From WVYX01 sp039592335 (lineage in GTDB: Bacteria; Gemmatimonadota; Gemmatimonadetes; Gemmatimonadales; GWC2-71-9), in the NCBI GenBank assembly GCA_039592335.1, contig JBDHBX010000002.1, forward strand, positions 124,001-188,000: DNA of 64,000 bases. The letters are read 5' to 3'. Under the pieces are notes generated by a model, which had not been told where the DNA came from, ran no database searches, and saw nothing but the letters and a program-made list of their open reading frames with translations. The first letter of the stretch is position 1. Every line of letters begins with the position of its first letter. The translations under genes were made by a program, and so were the position numbers. This document shows positions 53,606 through 61,603 of the stretch, one piece after another.

Positions 53606-54235
53606 GTGCCCGACCCGACGCTTGAGCGCGAATCCGCGCTCTGGGCGAAGGGCTTCGCGTTCGTTGCCGGTCTGGATGAGGTGGGCCGCGGTCCCCTCGC
53701 CGGACCGGTAGTGGCCGCAGCGGTGGTCTTCCCCCCGGGCCAGAGCCCGATCGAAGGTCTCAAAGACTCCAAGCTGATGACTCCCGCCGAGCGCGAGCGC
53801 GTCGCCGCCGAAGTGCGCGTCGCCGCCCGCGCGTGGGCCGTGGGCGCGGCTTCGGTGCGGGAGATCGATCGCATCAACATCCGGCGTGCCAGCGCGCTGG
53901 CCATGCGCCGCGCGCTCGACCGTCTCGACATCATTCCCGACCACATTCTGATCGACGGCACGCCCCTCCCGGAGCTGGGCACCGCGCACGAGCCGGTCGT
54001 GGGGGGGGACAGCATCTGTCAGTCGGTCTCGGCCGCCGCCGTCCTCGCGAAGTGCGTGCGCGATCGCCTCATGGAGCGGTTGGCACCGCGTTACCCGCAG
54101 TTTCACTGGGAGGCGAACAAGGGGTACGCCACCGCCGAGCACCTGGCGGCGCTCAAGCTGTGCCCGCCCACCCGGCACCACCGGGTGAGCTTCTCACCCA
54201 TGGCTCAGTTGGAGTTGCTGGAGGGGGCGGGGTAG
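53606..54235 (+). CDS. rnhB: Ribonuclease HII
   Basis: Removes RNA from RNA-DNA hybrids, including single ribonucleotides. The 209-residue protein has the catalytic set Asp24-Glu25 (GLDEVGRGPLAGP), Asp117 (ILIDGTP) and Asp135 (VGGDSICQS), followed by SAAAVLAKCVRDRLM and HWEANKGYAT. GTG follows the rplS stop directly. Last gene of the ffh block. Confidence 0.96.
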   Translation: MPDPTLERESALWAKGFAFVAGLDEVGRGPLAGPVVAAAVVFPPGQSPIEGLKDSKLMTPAERERVAAEVRVAARAWAVGAASVREIDRINIRRASALAMRRALDRLDIIPDHILIDGTPLPELGTAHEPVVGGDSICQSVSAAAVLAKCVRDRLMERLAPRYPQFHWEANKGYATAEHLAALKLCPPTRHHRVSFSPMAQLELLEGAG

Positions 54236-54449
54236 CTCGGCGGCGCGAGCTAACCGCTCGGCCGGGGTTCTACCTGCGCGAACTGGCACTCGCCATGAGG
54301 CGCGGTGAGACCACCCGCATCGACGAGGTAAGGCCGTTCCTCCGCGACCGCTACTTGCTGCCAGTCAGTGCTCGTGAGGTTCGCTCCGGTAGGACCCCTG
54401 CCTCGTGGTAACCGGGCCTGCGGTCTGTTCCCGCTCCCCCAGCAGCCGG
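54236..54449 (+). other. Spacer with a possible short gene or remnant
   Basis: A 214-base gap between converging genes. An in-frame segment ending at TGG-TAA near 54411 encodes a helical, charged peptide (for example LAMRRGETTRIDEVRPFLRD), with ATG at 54295 as a possible start for 38 residues. It has protein-like composition but no known match by eye. A short stem (GCTCG/CGAGC, 54235-54250) lies at the start. Confidence 0.3.
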
Positions 54450-55439
54450 TTAGCCCTTCAGCGCGTCCGCGCGCTCCCGCATCGCTTCCGCTCGGGTCGT
54501 GGCACCGAGGCTGTCGAACCCCCGAGCCGCTGCCGCGAATGCGGTGCGGGCCTGTGCTGCGCGACCGGTCTTGCCGTAGAGCTCACCGAGCTCCCGCTGC
54601 GCCTCGGCCACGGTCCACGGATGCTGTACGCGCTCGGCGATCGCGAGCGCCCGCCGCCCCACTTCCTCGGCCTGGTCGAACGTCCCGGTGCGCCGCGCGA
54701 TGATGGAGAGGATGCGTGACGCTTCTGCCTCGCCCAGCAAATCGTCGTTGCTGGTCGCCAGCGCGAGGGCACGCTCGGCTTGGGCCCGAGCCAGCTCGAC
54801 GTCCCCCAGCTCGACGTAGGCATCGGCTCGCGCCGCGAGCGCCTGACCGAGGATTCGCGGATCTTCCGCCAGCTCGGCGGATCTCACCGCGTGCTCTCCC
54901 GCATCCCTGGCGCCTTCCAGATCCCCGAACTCGCGCAACACGATGGTCGTGTTGAGCCACGCCTCCGCGAGACCCTTCCACGATTCGATTCTGCCGAACG
55001 TCGCCGTGGCCAGTCGGTAGAAGCTGAGCGCGGTCACGTAATGGGCCAGGTAGTACGCGACGTTGCCCAGGTTGTTGGCGCAGCGCGCGGTCATGAGATC
55101 GTCGGCCAGCTCGTCGGCCAGTCCCATGGCGCGGGAGAATCCTCGCTCGGCGTCGGGCAGGCTGCCCACGGCGAAGGCTCCGGCCGCCGCCACGTTCTCC
55201 GCGCGCATCTCTCCGTCCGTGTCACCCACGGAGCGGTAGCCGTCCCGCGCCTGGACGGCGGCGCTGCGGCTGCGGGCGAAGTCCCCGAGGCGCCACGCAG
55301 CCATGGCCGCGAGCAGCTGCCATTCGGGCGAGCTGCGCACCGCTTCCGTCGAGCGCTGCAGCTCGTCCCATGCCTCGCGGAACCGGCCCGCGTGCACCGC
55401 GCGTCGCGCGTCGCGCAGGGGGTCGTTGTGGGTCGTCAT
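54450..55439 (-). CDS. TPR-repeat protein
   Basis: A 329-residue soluble protein made of ~8 tetratricopeptide-type helix pairs from about residue 10 to 320, with typical spacing such as AWDELQRSTEAV, ARCANNLGNVAYY, LAEAWLNTTIVLREFGDLEGA and AEAQRELGELYGKTGRAAQA. No signal peptide. Its ATG overlaps the stop of the sigma-54-type regulator gene (ATGA), so it is co-translated and may form a complex with it or sense its signal. Confidence 0.85.
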   Translation of the reverse strand: MTTHNDPLRDARRAVHAGRFREAWDELQRSTEAVRSSPEWQLLAAMAAWRLGDFARSRSAAVQARDGYRSVGDTDGEMRAENVAAAGAFAVGSLPDAERGFSRAMGLADELADDLMTARCANNLGNVAYYLAHYVTALSFYRLATATFGRIESWKGLAEAWLNTTIVLREFGDLEGARDAGEHAVRSAELAEDPRILGQALAARADAYVELGDVELARAQAERALALATSNDDLLGEAEASRILSIIARRTGTFDQAEEVGRRALAIAERVQHPWTVAEAQRELGELYGKTGRAAQARTAFAAAARGFDSLGATTRAEAMRERADALKG

Positions 55440-56764
55440 GCCTCGTCCTCGCCGCGCTCGAGCAGCCGCTGCAGCCTCGACCGGGAGATGCCGAGCTGGC
55501 GAGCCGCGGCGCTCTTGTTGTCGCCGTGCTGCGCCAGCGCGGCGCGCACGGCGGCGACCTGGATCTCGTACAGGGTGGCCGGGAAGGGAATCGCGCCTCC
55601 CTCCCGTGCGGGCCGCGCTCGGGAGATCAGGTGCTCGGGATCGAGCGTTCCAGGCTCGGACAGGAGCAGCGCGCGCTCCACGGCGTGCCGCAGCTCGCGC
55701 ACGTTGCCGGGCCAGGTGTGGCCGCGCAACATCTCGCGCACTTCGTTACTGAGCGCCGGAACCGGGAGGGCGTAGCGGGTGGCCAGCGTGGTCGCGAAGT
55801 GCTCGGCCAGCACGTCGATATCGTCGACACGCTCCCGCAGCGGCGGGAGTGTGAGCGATACCACGTTCAGCCGGTAGAAGAGATCCTCCCGAAACTGCCC
55901 GTCCTCGACGGCCGCGGCGAGGTCCACGTGGCTGGCGGCCATGATGCGCACGTCCATCTCACGGCTCTGGGTGCCGCCGACGCGGCGGATGCGGCGGTCC
56001 TCGAGCGCGCGCAGCAGCTTCCCCTGGAGCGACAGCGGCAGATGTCCGACCTCGTCGAGGAACAAGGTGCCGGCGTTGGCCTCCTCGAACAGACCGGGCT
56101 TGGCGGCGTGCGCGTCGGTGAAGGCGCCACGCTCGTGCCCGAACAGCTCGCTCTCCATGAGCTCGGTCGGGATGGCGGCGCAGTTCACGGCCACGAACGA
56201 CCGGCCACCGCGGGGTCCGCCGTCGTGCAGCGCCCGCGCGAGCAGTTCCTTCCCGGTGCCCGTTTCGCCTCGGATGAGCACGGTCACGTTGTCGTGGGGC
56301 AGCACCCGCCTGGCGTCCTCGAGTGTGGCCTGCAGCGTGCCGCTCTGGCCCCGCAGGCTCTCGAAGGGGTCGGACGGGGGCGTAATGGGACCCGAGGGTC
56401 GCTCGCGTTCCCGGGCGGTCTCGGCTCGCGCCGTGATCGACCGCCGCAGCAGGTCGAGGTCCCCCGGGAGCGCGAAGTAGTCGGTCGCCCCCCGGCGCAC
56501 GGCCTCGACCGCGAAGCGGTGAGACGGGTTGGCGCCGACGACGTACACGGGTGGTCCGTTCGTGTGGGGAATCGTCGGGAGCGCGTCGAGCGCCCGGTCC
56601 TCCTCGCCGCCGGCCGCCACGAGCACGGCCACCGTCCCGGGAGCCGGGGCGTCACCCGGCGCGAGCGGCACCAGGTCGAGCCGTAGCTCCTCCGCCAACT
56701 CGCTCCAGGCGCTGCGGAACGAGTCGGACAGCTCGATGAGGGCGAGTGCCGGACGCACGCTCAC
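55436..56764 (-). CDS. Sigma-54-dependent type transcriptional activator (Fis-type HTH)
   Basis: A 442-residue regulator with three parts. The N-terminal ~115 residues look like a receiver-type fold but lack the usual phosphoacceptor pattern (a degenerate receiver). The central AAA+ domain has Walker A GETGTGKE (166-173), the sigma-54 contact loop written GAFTDA (213-218; the third position of the GA pair is Asp instead of Gly), GTLFLDEVGHLPL (Walker B) and the R finger region WPGNVRELRHAVERAL. The end carries a Fis-type helix-turn-helix (NKSAAARQLGISRSRLQRLL). Co-translated with the TPR gene. Confidence 0.9.
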   Translation of the reverse strand: MSVRPALALIELSDSFRSAWSELAEELRLDLVPLAPGDAPAPGTVAVLVAAGGEEDRALDALPTIPHTNGPPVYVVGANPSHRFAVEAVRRGATDYFALPGDLDLLRRSITARAETARERERPSGPITPPSDPFESLRGQSGTLQATLEDARRVLPHDNVTVLIRGETGTGKELLARALHDGGPRGGRSFVAVNCAAIPTELMESELFGHERGAFTDAHAAKPGLFEEANAGTLFLDEVGHLPLSLQGKLLRALEDRRIRRVGGTQSREMDVRIMAASHVDLAAAVEDGQFREDLFYRLNVVSLTLPPLRERVDDIDVLAEHFATTLATRYALPVPALSNEVREMLRGHTWPGNVRELRHAVERALLLSEPGTLDPEHLISRARPAREGGAIPFPATLYEIQVAAVRAALAQHGDNKSAAARQLGISRSRLQRLLERGEDEA

Positions 56765-56770
56765 TGGCGG

Positions 56771-57541
56771 CTAGCCCTCGTCGAGCTCGTCTCCGTCGCG
56801 GTCCTCGTCCTCGAAGGCCTTGAAGGAGTCCTTGATGTTTTCCTTCACTTCGCTCTCGTTCTGCCCGCCCGTGTTGGCCGTGGCCGGGTCGATGAGCGCT
56901 CCGCCGGCGGAGCGGAACCAGGTGGAGACGTCCACGCGCACAGTCACGTTGGTGGCGGCCATTTCATCTACCACCATCGGCGGCGCGAGGCTCAACTCCT
57001 GCTCCACGTCCAGATCGGTCTCGAACGTGAACGCCTGTCGGTTGTACGTCCCCTGCACCCGAATGCTCAGCTCGTCGAACTCCGGATGCGCCTGCAGGAA
57101 AGCCGCGTCTGTGGGGTCTCCGCCGCTCACCTTGTGCACCTCGAAGTCGATGCGCGAGTAGCTGCCCGTGGGCGCGTCGATCGCGAACGTCGAGTCCGCT
57201 CCGGGGCTGAGGGGGAGGTCGACCAAAACCGGGCCCACTTCGATCTCCTCGCAGCCTTCGGGCTCGGGCTCCACGTCACAGTCGGCGGTCTCCGCCCGCT
57301 TGAGCTCGATCTCGCGCAGGACGACCTGGACGCTGGTGAAGATCAGCGTGTCGGTCCCGACCACGAGTGTGTCGTCCATGGCCGCCGCGCGGCTGAACGA
57401 CGGCGCCGCCGGCGTGCCAGCGGTCGGACTCTGGGTGGCGAATGACACGGCCACGCCACCGCGGAGTGCTACTTCGGTTGGGTCGCTGCACCCGGCGAGG
57501 GTCGCGGCTCCGAGCATCAACAGGTACCACACCTTCTTCAT
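56771..57541 (-). CDS. Lipoprotein of unknown function, paralogue 1
   Basis: A 256-residue lipoprotein (lipobox LAGC, Cys18) with a beta-rich middle and the segments VVLREIELKRAE, CDVEPEPEGCEEIEVGP and YSRIDFEVHKVSGGDP. It ends with an Asp-rich EDEDRDGDELDEG that resembles a calcium-binding tail. It is clearly related to the next gene (same segments in the same order), so the pair is a tandem duplication. No named family recognised. It lies six bases before the regulator gene on the minus strand. Confidence 0.65.
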   Translation of the reverse strand: MKKVWYLLMLGAATLAGCSDPTEVALRGGVAVSFATQSPTAGTPAAPSFSRAAAMDDTLVVGTDTLIFTSVQVVLREIELKRAETADCDVEPEPEGCEEIEVGPVLVDLPLSPGADSTFAIDAPTGSYSRIDFEVHKVSGGDPTDAAFLQAHPEFDELSIRVQGTYNRQAFTFETDLDVEQELSLAPPMVVDEMAATNVTVRVDVSTWFRSAGGALIDPATANTGGQNESEVKENIKDSFKAFEDEDRDGDELDEG

Positions 57542-57634
57542 TGCATGCCTCCCCCGCTGGGGATCGGTGATCCATCAATGTATCAGCTATCAGCGCGGTG
57601 TCCGACGTTGGAGCGCCGGGCGCCGCGAGGGCCG

Positions 57635-57664
57635 GCGGGGCCCGGCGCGGAGGCCGGGCCCCGC
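57635..57664 (-). terminator. Hairpin after paralogue 2
   Basis: A perfect 12-bp GC-only stem (57635-57646 with 57653-57664), 6-base loop, lies 13 bases after the end of the gene at 57677. No T-run. Confidence 0.55.
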
Positions 57665-57676
57665 GGCCGCGTGCAA

Positions 57677-58435
57677 CTACGAGATGTCCGGCTCGCCATC
57701 GCTGTCGTGGTCCTCGAACGCCTCGGTGGACTGCTTGATGTTTTCCTTGATCAGGCTCTCGTGCTGGCCGCCCTTGTTGCCGTCCTGCGGGTTGACCAGG
57801 TTGCCAGAGCCGTCGCGGAACCAGGCGTCGACGTCCAACAGGACGGTGACGTTCGCCGAACTGGTGGTCTCGTCCACGATCAGAGGCGTTGGGAAGTCGA
57901 ACTCCTGCTCCACGTCCAGGTCGTTCTCATACGTGAACGGCTGGCCGTTGAACGACCCCTGCACGCGGATGCTCTTGTCCATCAGATCCGAATGCGCGCT
58001 GAGGAACGCCGCGGGATCGTCGCCCGTCACCTTGTGGATCTCGAACTCGATCTCGTCGTACATTCCCGGGTCAACCGGGATCGCGAACTTCTGCTCCACC
58101 TGTCCGTCCAGCACCAGATCGAGCACTAGGGGCCCGGCCTCGAACTTTTCGCAGCCGTCAGGCTCGGGCTCCACGTCGCAATCGACTACCTCGACGCGTT
58201 GGAGCTCGATCTCGCGCAGCACCACCTCGACCCTGTCGAGCGTGAGCGTGTTGCTCGAGCCGTCGGTCAGGTCGATGGCCGCTGCCGACAGGAAGAGCCC
58301 TGGGGCGGCCGGCGCCGGACCTGCAGAGCCGGTGGTGAAGGAGAGTGATACCGTCCCCGGCTGACCCGGGGCGGTGCTGTCACTACAGGCCGCGACGAGC
58401 AGGGCGGCCACGAGGGTGAGAGCGATGCGCTTCAT
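57677..58435 (-). CDS. Lipoprotein of unknown function, paralogue 2
   Basis: A 252-residue lipoprotein (lipobox LLVAAC, Cys17) sharing with its neighbour VVLREIELQRVE, CDVEPEPDGCEKFEAGP, EIEFEIHKVTGDDP, IRVQGSFNGQPF, DLDVEQE and the final acidic EDHDSDGEPDIS. Mature chain predicted beta-rich. A shared Cys pair (CDVEPEP-x-GC) may form a disulfide. It precedes its paralogue in the transcription direction, with a hairpin between them. Confidence 0.65.
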   Translation of the reverse strand: MKRIALTLVAALLVAACSDSTAPGQPGTVSLSFTTGSAGPAPAAPGLFLSAAAIDLTDGSSNTLTLDRVEVVLREIELQRVEVVDCDVEPEPDGCEKFEAGPLVLDLVLDGQVEQKFAIPVDPGMYDEIEFEIHKVTGDDPAAFLSAHSDLMDKSIRVQGSFNGQPFTYENDLDVEQEFDFPTPLIVDETTSSANVTVLLDVDAWFRDGSGNLVNPQDGNKGGQHESLIKENIKQSTEAFEDHDSDGEPDIS

Positions 58436-58612
58436 GTGCTCCTCCTGTCGGAACAGATCCGTGTGGTAACCTCGGCGGGCCGTCGTGCCGCCGCTGCCGA
58501 CAGGAAGTGCAATCCCGGTGCCACACTGGCATCGTCCCTCCCTCCCCGGAAGTCATAACGCCGTCGCGAGTTACTGGGGCGTGACGTCGCTCACGTCTGG
58601 GAGAGGTGGTAT

Positions 58613-58644
58613 GAAACGGGGCAGGGTGATACGAAACGGGGCAG
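58613..58644. repeat. Two direct 12-bp repeats with 20-base period
   Basis: GAAACGGGGCAG at 58613-58624 and 58633-58644, about two helical turns apart, as protein-binding sites often are. They lie about 180-210 bases upstream of the lipoprotein gene at 57677-58435. Confidence 0.5.
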
Positions 58645-58663
58645 CGCTCTCGGGGGCCTCACT

Positions 58664-58689
58664 GGGGGTCGGCGAGCGCGCCGACCCCC
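58664..58689 (-). terminator. Candidate hairpin terminator of the SWIB/H1-like gene
   Basis: A perfect 11-bp stem with AGCG loop (58664-58674 with 58679-58689), ~100 bases past the stop of the SWIB-fusion gene. No T-run on either strand. Confidence 0.45.
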
Positions 58690-58785
58690 CAATGCGGGGC
58701 TGGTACTTCGGTTGTACTGCGGTGCTACATCACTGCGGTACCAACTTCATCCATTCCACTGCACGTGAGGTGGTGAGGCTCTGAG

Positions 58786-59316
58786 CTATTTCACGTGCCT
58801 GCTGACCAGCTTGGTCATCTCGAACATGCTCACCTTGGACTTGCCGTTGAAGACCGGCTTCAGGTTCGCGTCGGCATTGATCATCCGCCGGTTCTTCTTG
58901 TCCTGCAGCTTCTTCCGCTTGATGTACTGCCAGAGCTTCTTGGTGAGCTGCGTGCGCGGCAGCGGCTTGCTGCCGACGACCATCGCCAGCTTAGCGTCAG
59001 GCTGCACCGGCGCCATGAAGGCCTTGTTGGGTTTTCTCTTCTTACGCTTCTTCTTCTTCGCGGCCTTCTTCTTCTTGCGCCGCTTCACGACGCGTTTGGC
59101 CTTTTTCCGCTTGGTCGCGCGCTTCTTCTTCTTGGTCGCGCGCTTCTTCTTCCGACGGACTGGCTTGCGCTTCTTCTTGGTTGCGCGCTTCTTCTTCTTG
59201 GTCGCGCGCTTCTTCTTCTTGGTCGCGCGCTTCTTCTTCCTGCGCACGGGCTTCCGCTTCTTGGTTGCGCGCTTCTTCCGGCGCACGACCTTCTTCTTCT
59301 TGCGTTTCTTGGCCAT
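58786..59316 (-). CDS. Histone H1-like lysine-rich tail fused to SWIB/MDM2 domain
   Basis: A 176-residue protein in two parts. Residues 1-98 are almost only Lys and Arg with Ala, Thr, Pro and Val, in repeats built on KRATKKK and KPVRRKKKRATKKK, resembling histone H1 C-terminal tails. Residues ~99-176 form a SWIB/MDM2 domain: DAKLAMVVGSKPLPRTQLTK, KLWQYIKRKKLQDKKNR, KPVFNGKSKVSMFEMTKLV. Bacterial SWIB domains occur in Chlamydia and elsewhere, some with DNA-binding tails. Probably a nucleoid or DNA-associated protein; function unproved. ATG 59316 has GAGGGG upstream. The antisense frames here are artefacts of the repeats. Confidence 0.9.
   Translation of the reverse strand: MAKKRKKKKVVRRKKRATKKRKPVRRKKKRATKKKKRATKKKKRATKKKRKPVRRKKKRATKKKKRATKRKKAKRVVKRRKKKKAAKKKKRKKRKPNKAFMAPVQPDAKLAMVVGSKPLPRTQLTKKLWQYIKRKKLQDKKNRRMINADANLKPVFNGKSKVSMFEMTKLVSRHVK
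59103..59280 (-). repeat. Tandem ~21-bp coding repeats in the lysine-rich region
   Basis: The unit encoding KRATKKK (about 21 bases) recurs with slight changes, interrupted twice by a KPVRRKK unit. Repeat number is likely to vary between strains, as in other H1-like genes. Confidence 0.7.
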
Positions 59317-59692
59317 GGTCCCCTCGGAGTAGGTTGAAACGGATGACAACCAGCCCCATTACGCCCCCCAAGGTAAGGGTTTCTGTCTGACAGACAAGAG
59401 TTTTTCCGTCTGAATCCGGAGGGGGACGCGACCCAGCCCCCTCGGGGAACGGGTCGGCGGGGTCCTAAGAGGCTCGTTTTCCCCTCTGGGGAAGTGCACG
59501 CACACGCGTGAGACAGGCCGATTCCCCCTCTGAAAACACGCGGCGGAGCGCTCGGAACAGCCAGGGTCGCGCGGGGCGCGGATGGTCGGTTTTCGCCCTG
59601 TAGCGGCCGCGGCGCGGTGGGTGTCAGCGGGTTGTCCTGGTGGGGGCGTCGCTTGTCTCCGAGGGCGGCCCGAGCCAACTTTCCGGTCGTGG
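59317..59692 (-). other. Intergenic region upstream of the SWIB/H1-like gene
   Basis: A 376-base gap between the SWIB/H1-like gene and the tRNA. It contains the palindrome TGTCTGACAGACA (59384-59396) about 70 bases upstream of the SWIB gene start, a possible operator. No gene is supported. Confidence 0.45.
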
Positions 59693-59765
59693 GACCGGGT
59701 AGCTCAGTTGGCAGAGCAACGGACTTTTAATCCGTAGGTCGTGGGTTCGACCCCCACCCCGGTCA
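59693..59765 (+). tRNA. tRNA-Lys (anticodon UUU)
   Basis: The acceptor arms GACCGGG and CCCGGTC pair fully, with discriminator A at 59765. The D arm GCTC...GAGC, the anticodon stem ACGGA/TCCGT with loop CTTTTAA (anticodon TTT at 59726-59728) and the T arm with GTTCGAC are all present. CCA is not encoded. Confidence 0.97.
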
Positions 59766-59852
59766 TCGCTCGACGCCCTGGACTGTGTCTCCTATCGCTC
59801 CTGCCCGGGCGGCGTTCGCGGATGTCTTCCTACCCTCGTCGCGTCTCTGGAA

Positions 59853-60980
59853 TCAGCGCGACCGCTCGCCTGGCACTGGGGTGTGTGCCCCGCGCCCCAC
59901 CGGCCCAACTGATCGCTGTCGGATCAGCTGCGGCACCTGGGTGACGAAGTGAGCCGTTCGCAACAAGCACTCGCCCAGCTGGAAGGGTAGCCTCGGCAGC
60001 TCGTTGAATGGCCCTCCCACGCCGACCGTGGCCTGAATCGGGTTCGGCCAACGGAGACGGAGTGCCTTGAGCATACTCCTCGGACGACGCAGCGAGGCCG
60101 TCATTGTCGAGCTATCCATGTAGTGCTCCCGCGTCCCCCACTGCCGCACGACCGCGGGCACCAGCCAGCGAGGCAGGCGCTTGGCGCTCCCGGCCGCGGT
60201 GGTGCCGTCCAGCCTCGCGCCCAGGAGTTCATGGGCAAGCCTGAGAGCGCAGATGATCCAATCGGACTGGCGTTGCTCGCCCCGCAGCAGGTACTCCCAA
60301 TCGAAGTCTTCGGGCGCGGCCTCGAGTGCCACCGCGATGTCGCACAGCCACAGGGCGCGGTACGCGCCGTGGCGCAGCAGGTGGATGCACAGGTACCGCA
60401 GGTGGTCCTCGAATCCGAGAGTCCGCACCTCCTCGGCCGCGAGCGGGAACAGCTGCGAGCGATCGTAGACTTCGTCCAGGGAGGGGCGATACAGCTCCGG
60501 CAAGCCTCTGTGCAAGTCGACAACGCCGGTCTCGGCAGCCCGGCCGGTAAGCGCAGCGACTGCAGCTTCGTACTGCTCCGGCCGCACACACAGGTCGATG
60601 TCTCCGTAGGGTCGCAGCCCGCGCTCCGGGTAGAGCCGAGCCGCCGCCCAGCCCTTGAGCAGCAGAGGTTCCGCCCCGACCGAACGCAAGGCGGCTATGG
60701 CCTGTATAGTATGGCGTTCGTGGATAGCTGCCTGAAGGGTGTCGCAGCGATAGGTGTCACGTAGCGAGCGTGCACCCGCAGCGTACTGCAGCTCAGTGCG
60801 GCGGATGCGCCACCACGCCAACGGTCCCGTGCCGCCTCTGACGAGCAGTGGAGTGATCTCGGCGATGTCGGCGGGAGAGAGAGCCAGGGGGGGCGCCGGG
60901 GAGCGCCACGCGCCGGCGAGCGCCGCCGCCACCAAGCGGCCGTTCTCCCTTGCGTCTCCGCCCCGAGCATTGGGGCGCAC
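59853..60980 (-). CDS. Nucleotidyltransferase-family protein (NTP_transf_5-like), RiPP-type cluster
   Basis: A 375-residue protein. The segment AEPLLLKGWAAARLYPERG followed by RPYGDIDLCV (LKG at 108-110, the nucleotidyltransferase Asp pair at 127-129 in GDIDL) is the mark of the uncharacterised nucleotidyltransferase family PF14907. Such genes are seen near peptide-modification genes, including some lasso-peptide clusters with HprK-like kinases. Here it is 57 bases after the PqqD-fusion gene on the minus strand. GTG 60980 has AAGGAG upstream. The substrate is not known. Confidence 0.78.
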   Translation of the reverse strand: MRPNARGGDARENGRLVAAALAGAWRSPAPPLALSPADIAEITPLLVRGGTGPLAWWRIRRTELQYAAGARSLRDTYRCDTLQAAIHERHTIQAIAALRSVGAEPLLLKGWAAARLYPERGLRPYGDIDLCVRPEQYEAAVAALTGRAAETGVVDLHRGLPELYRPSLDEVYDRSQLFPLAAEEVRTLGFEDHLRYLCIHLLRHGAYRALWLCDIAVALEAAPEDFDWEYLLRGEQRQSDWIICALRLAHELLGARLDGTTAAGSAKRLPRWLVPAVVRQWGTREHYMDSSTMTASLRRPRSMLKALRLRWPNPIQATVGVGGPFNELPRLPFQLGECLLRTAHFVTQVPQLIRQRSVGPVGRGAHTPVPGERSR

Positions 60981-61037
60981 GGAGGGCTCTCCTTGAGGCG
61001 ACTTCGTGGTGTGGGCGACCGATCCCAGGGGTGGTCC

Positions 61038-61562
61038 CTACACGCAACGGCACTTGCCCTGCGTGGGCGTGTTCGCAGTACAAACCTTGCCGGGCCGATC
61101 GGAGCACGGCAGCCCGACCCCGATGCAGAGATTGCACTGCGCAGAGGTCGTCGTGGAGGCTTGCGCCGCTGCCAGGGGTGATTTCAGCGACGTGATCACC
61201 GGCAACAGCATCGTCAGCCCGCCCACGGCCGCCAGCTTCCGCACTAGCTCCCGCCGCGAGGTCGAGATGCCGTCTCCGGGAGCATGCGTCCCGTCCGCCA
61301 GCAGCCTGGCCCTGCGCAGCCGCTCCAGGGCGAACGCCACGATCCTCTCGTCCCTGGGGAGTCCCCACTTCTCCTCGAGCAGCCTCGCCACCTGGGCGGT
61401 CGTGGTGCGCCCATCGCAGTGCTGCCAGACCAAGGACGAGGTGTGATTCAGACAGTGCGCCTTATGGCGCTTGAGATCGTAGACGAGCGTCTCGTCGGGT
61501 AGCTGCTCGACGACCAGCTCCTCTGTCCTGGCAAGGGGCATCAGCGTGCGTGCAGGATTCAT
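61038..61562 (-). CDS. PqqD-like domain fused to internal Tat-like signal and six-cysteine tail
   Basis: A 174-residue protein in three parts. Residues ~10-90 match the PqqD fold (leader-peptide recognition domain): VVEQLPDETLVYDLKRHKA, LNHTSSLVWQHCDGR, TTAQVARLLEE. Residues 101-135 look like a twin-arginine signal in the middle of the chain: SRREL, a hydrophobic run, and AAAQA. The last ~40 residues carry six Cys (143, 146, 153, 161, 171, 173) and no aromatic residues. The whole could be a peptide substrate with its own recognition domain. ATG has GAAGGTGG upstream. It lies between the HprK-like and nucleotidyltransferase genes. Confidence 0.75.
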   Translation of the reverse strand: MNPARTLMPLARTEELVVEQLPDETLVYDLKRHKAHCLNHTSSLVWQHCDGRTTTAQVARLLEEKWGLPRDERIVAFALERLRRARLLADGTHAPGDGISTSRRELVRKLAAVGGLTMLLPVITSLKSPLAAAQASTTTSAQCNLCIGVGLPCSDRPGKVCTANTPTQGKCRCV

Positions 61563-61603
61563 GAGCCACCTTCTCTCGTGAGCGCCTTCGGGGGCATGAG
61601 CCG

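Larger units (their letters stand above)
58436..58785 (-). other. Intergenic spacer with direct repeats and hairpin
   Basis: A 350-base region between two same-strand genes with no supported gene. It holds two copies of GAAACGGGGCAG (58613-58624, 58633-58644; spacing 20 bases) and a strong hairpin at 58664-58689. A 99-codon open frame on the plus strand here has no coding signs. Confidence 0.45.

Noticed and set aside
58485..58784. 99-codon plus-strand frame before the SWIB gene
   Set aside because: No ribosome site, no family resemblance, and it overlaps a strong hairpin and direct repeats.
58795..59337. Leu- and Phe-rich frames opposite the lysine-rich gene
   Set aside because: They come from the complement of repeated AAG codons, not from a membrane protein.
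59633..59692. Promoter for tRNA-Lys
   Set aside because: A TTGTCT hexamer exists, but the downstream -10 candidate (CAACTT) is too weak to support.
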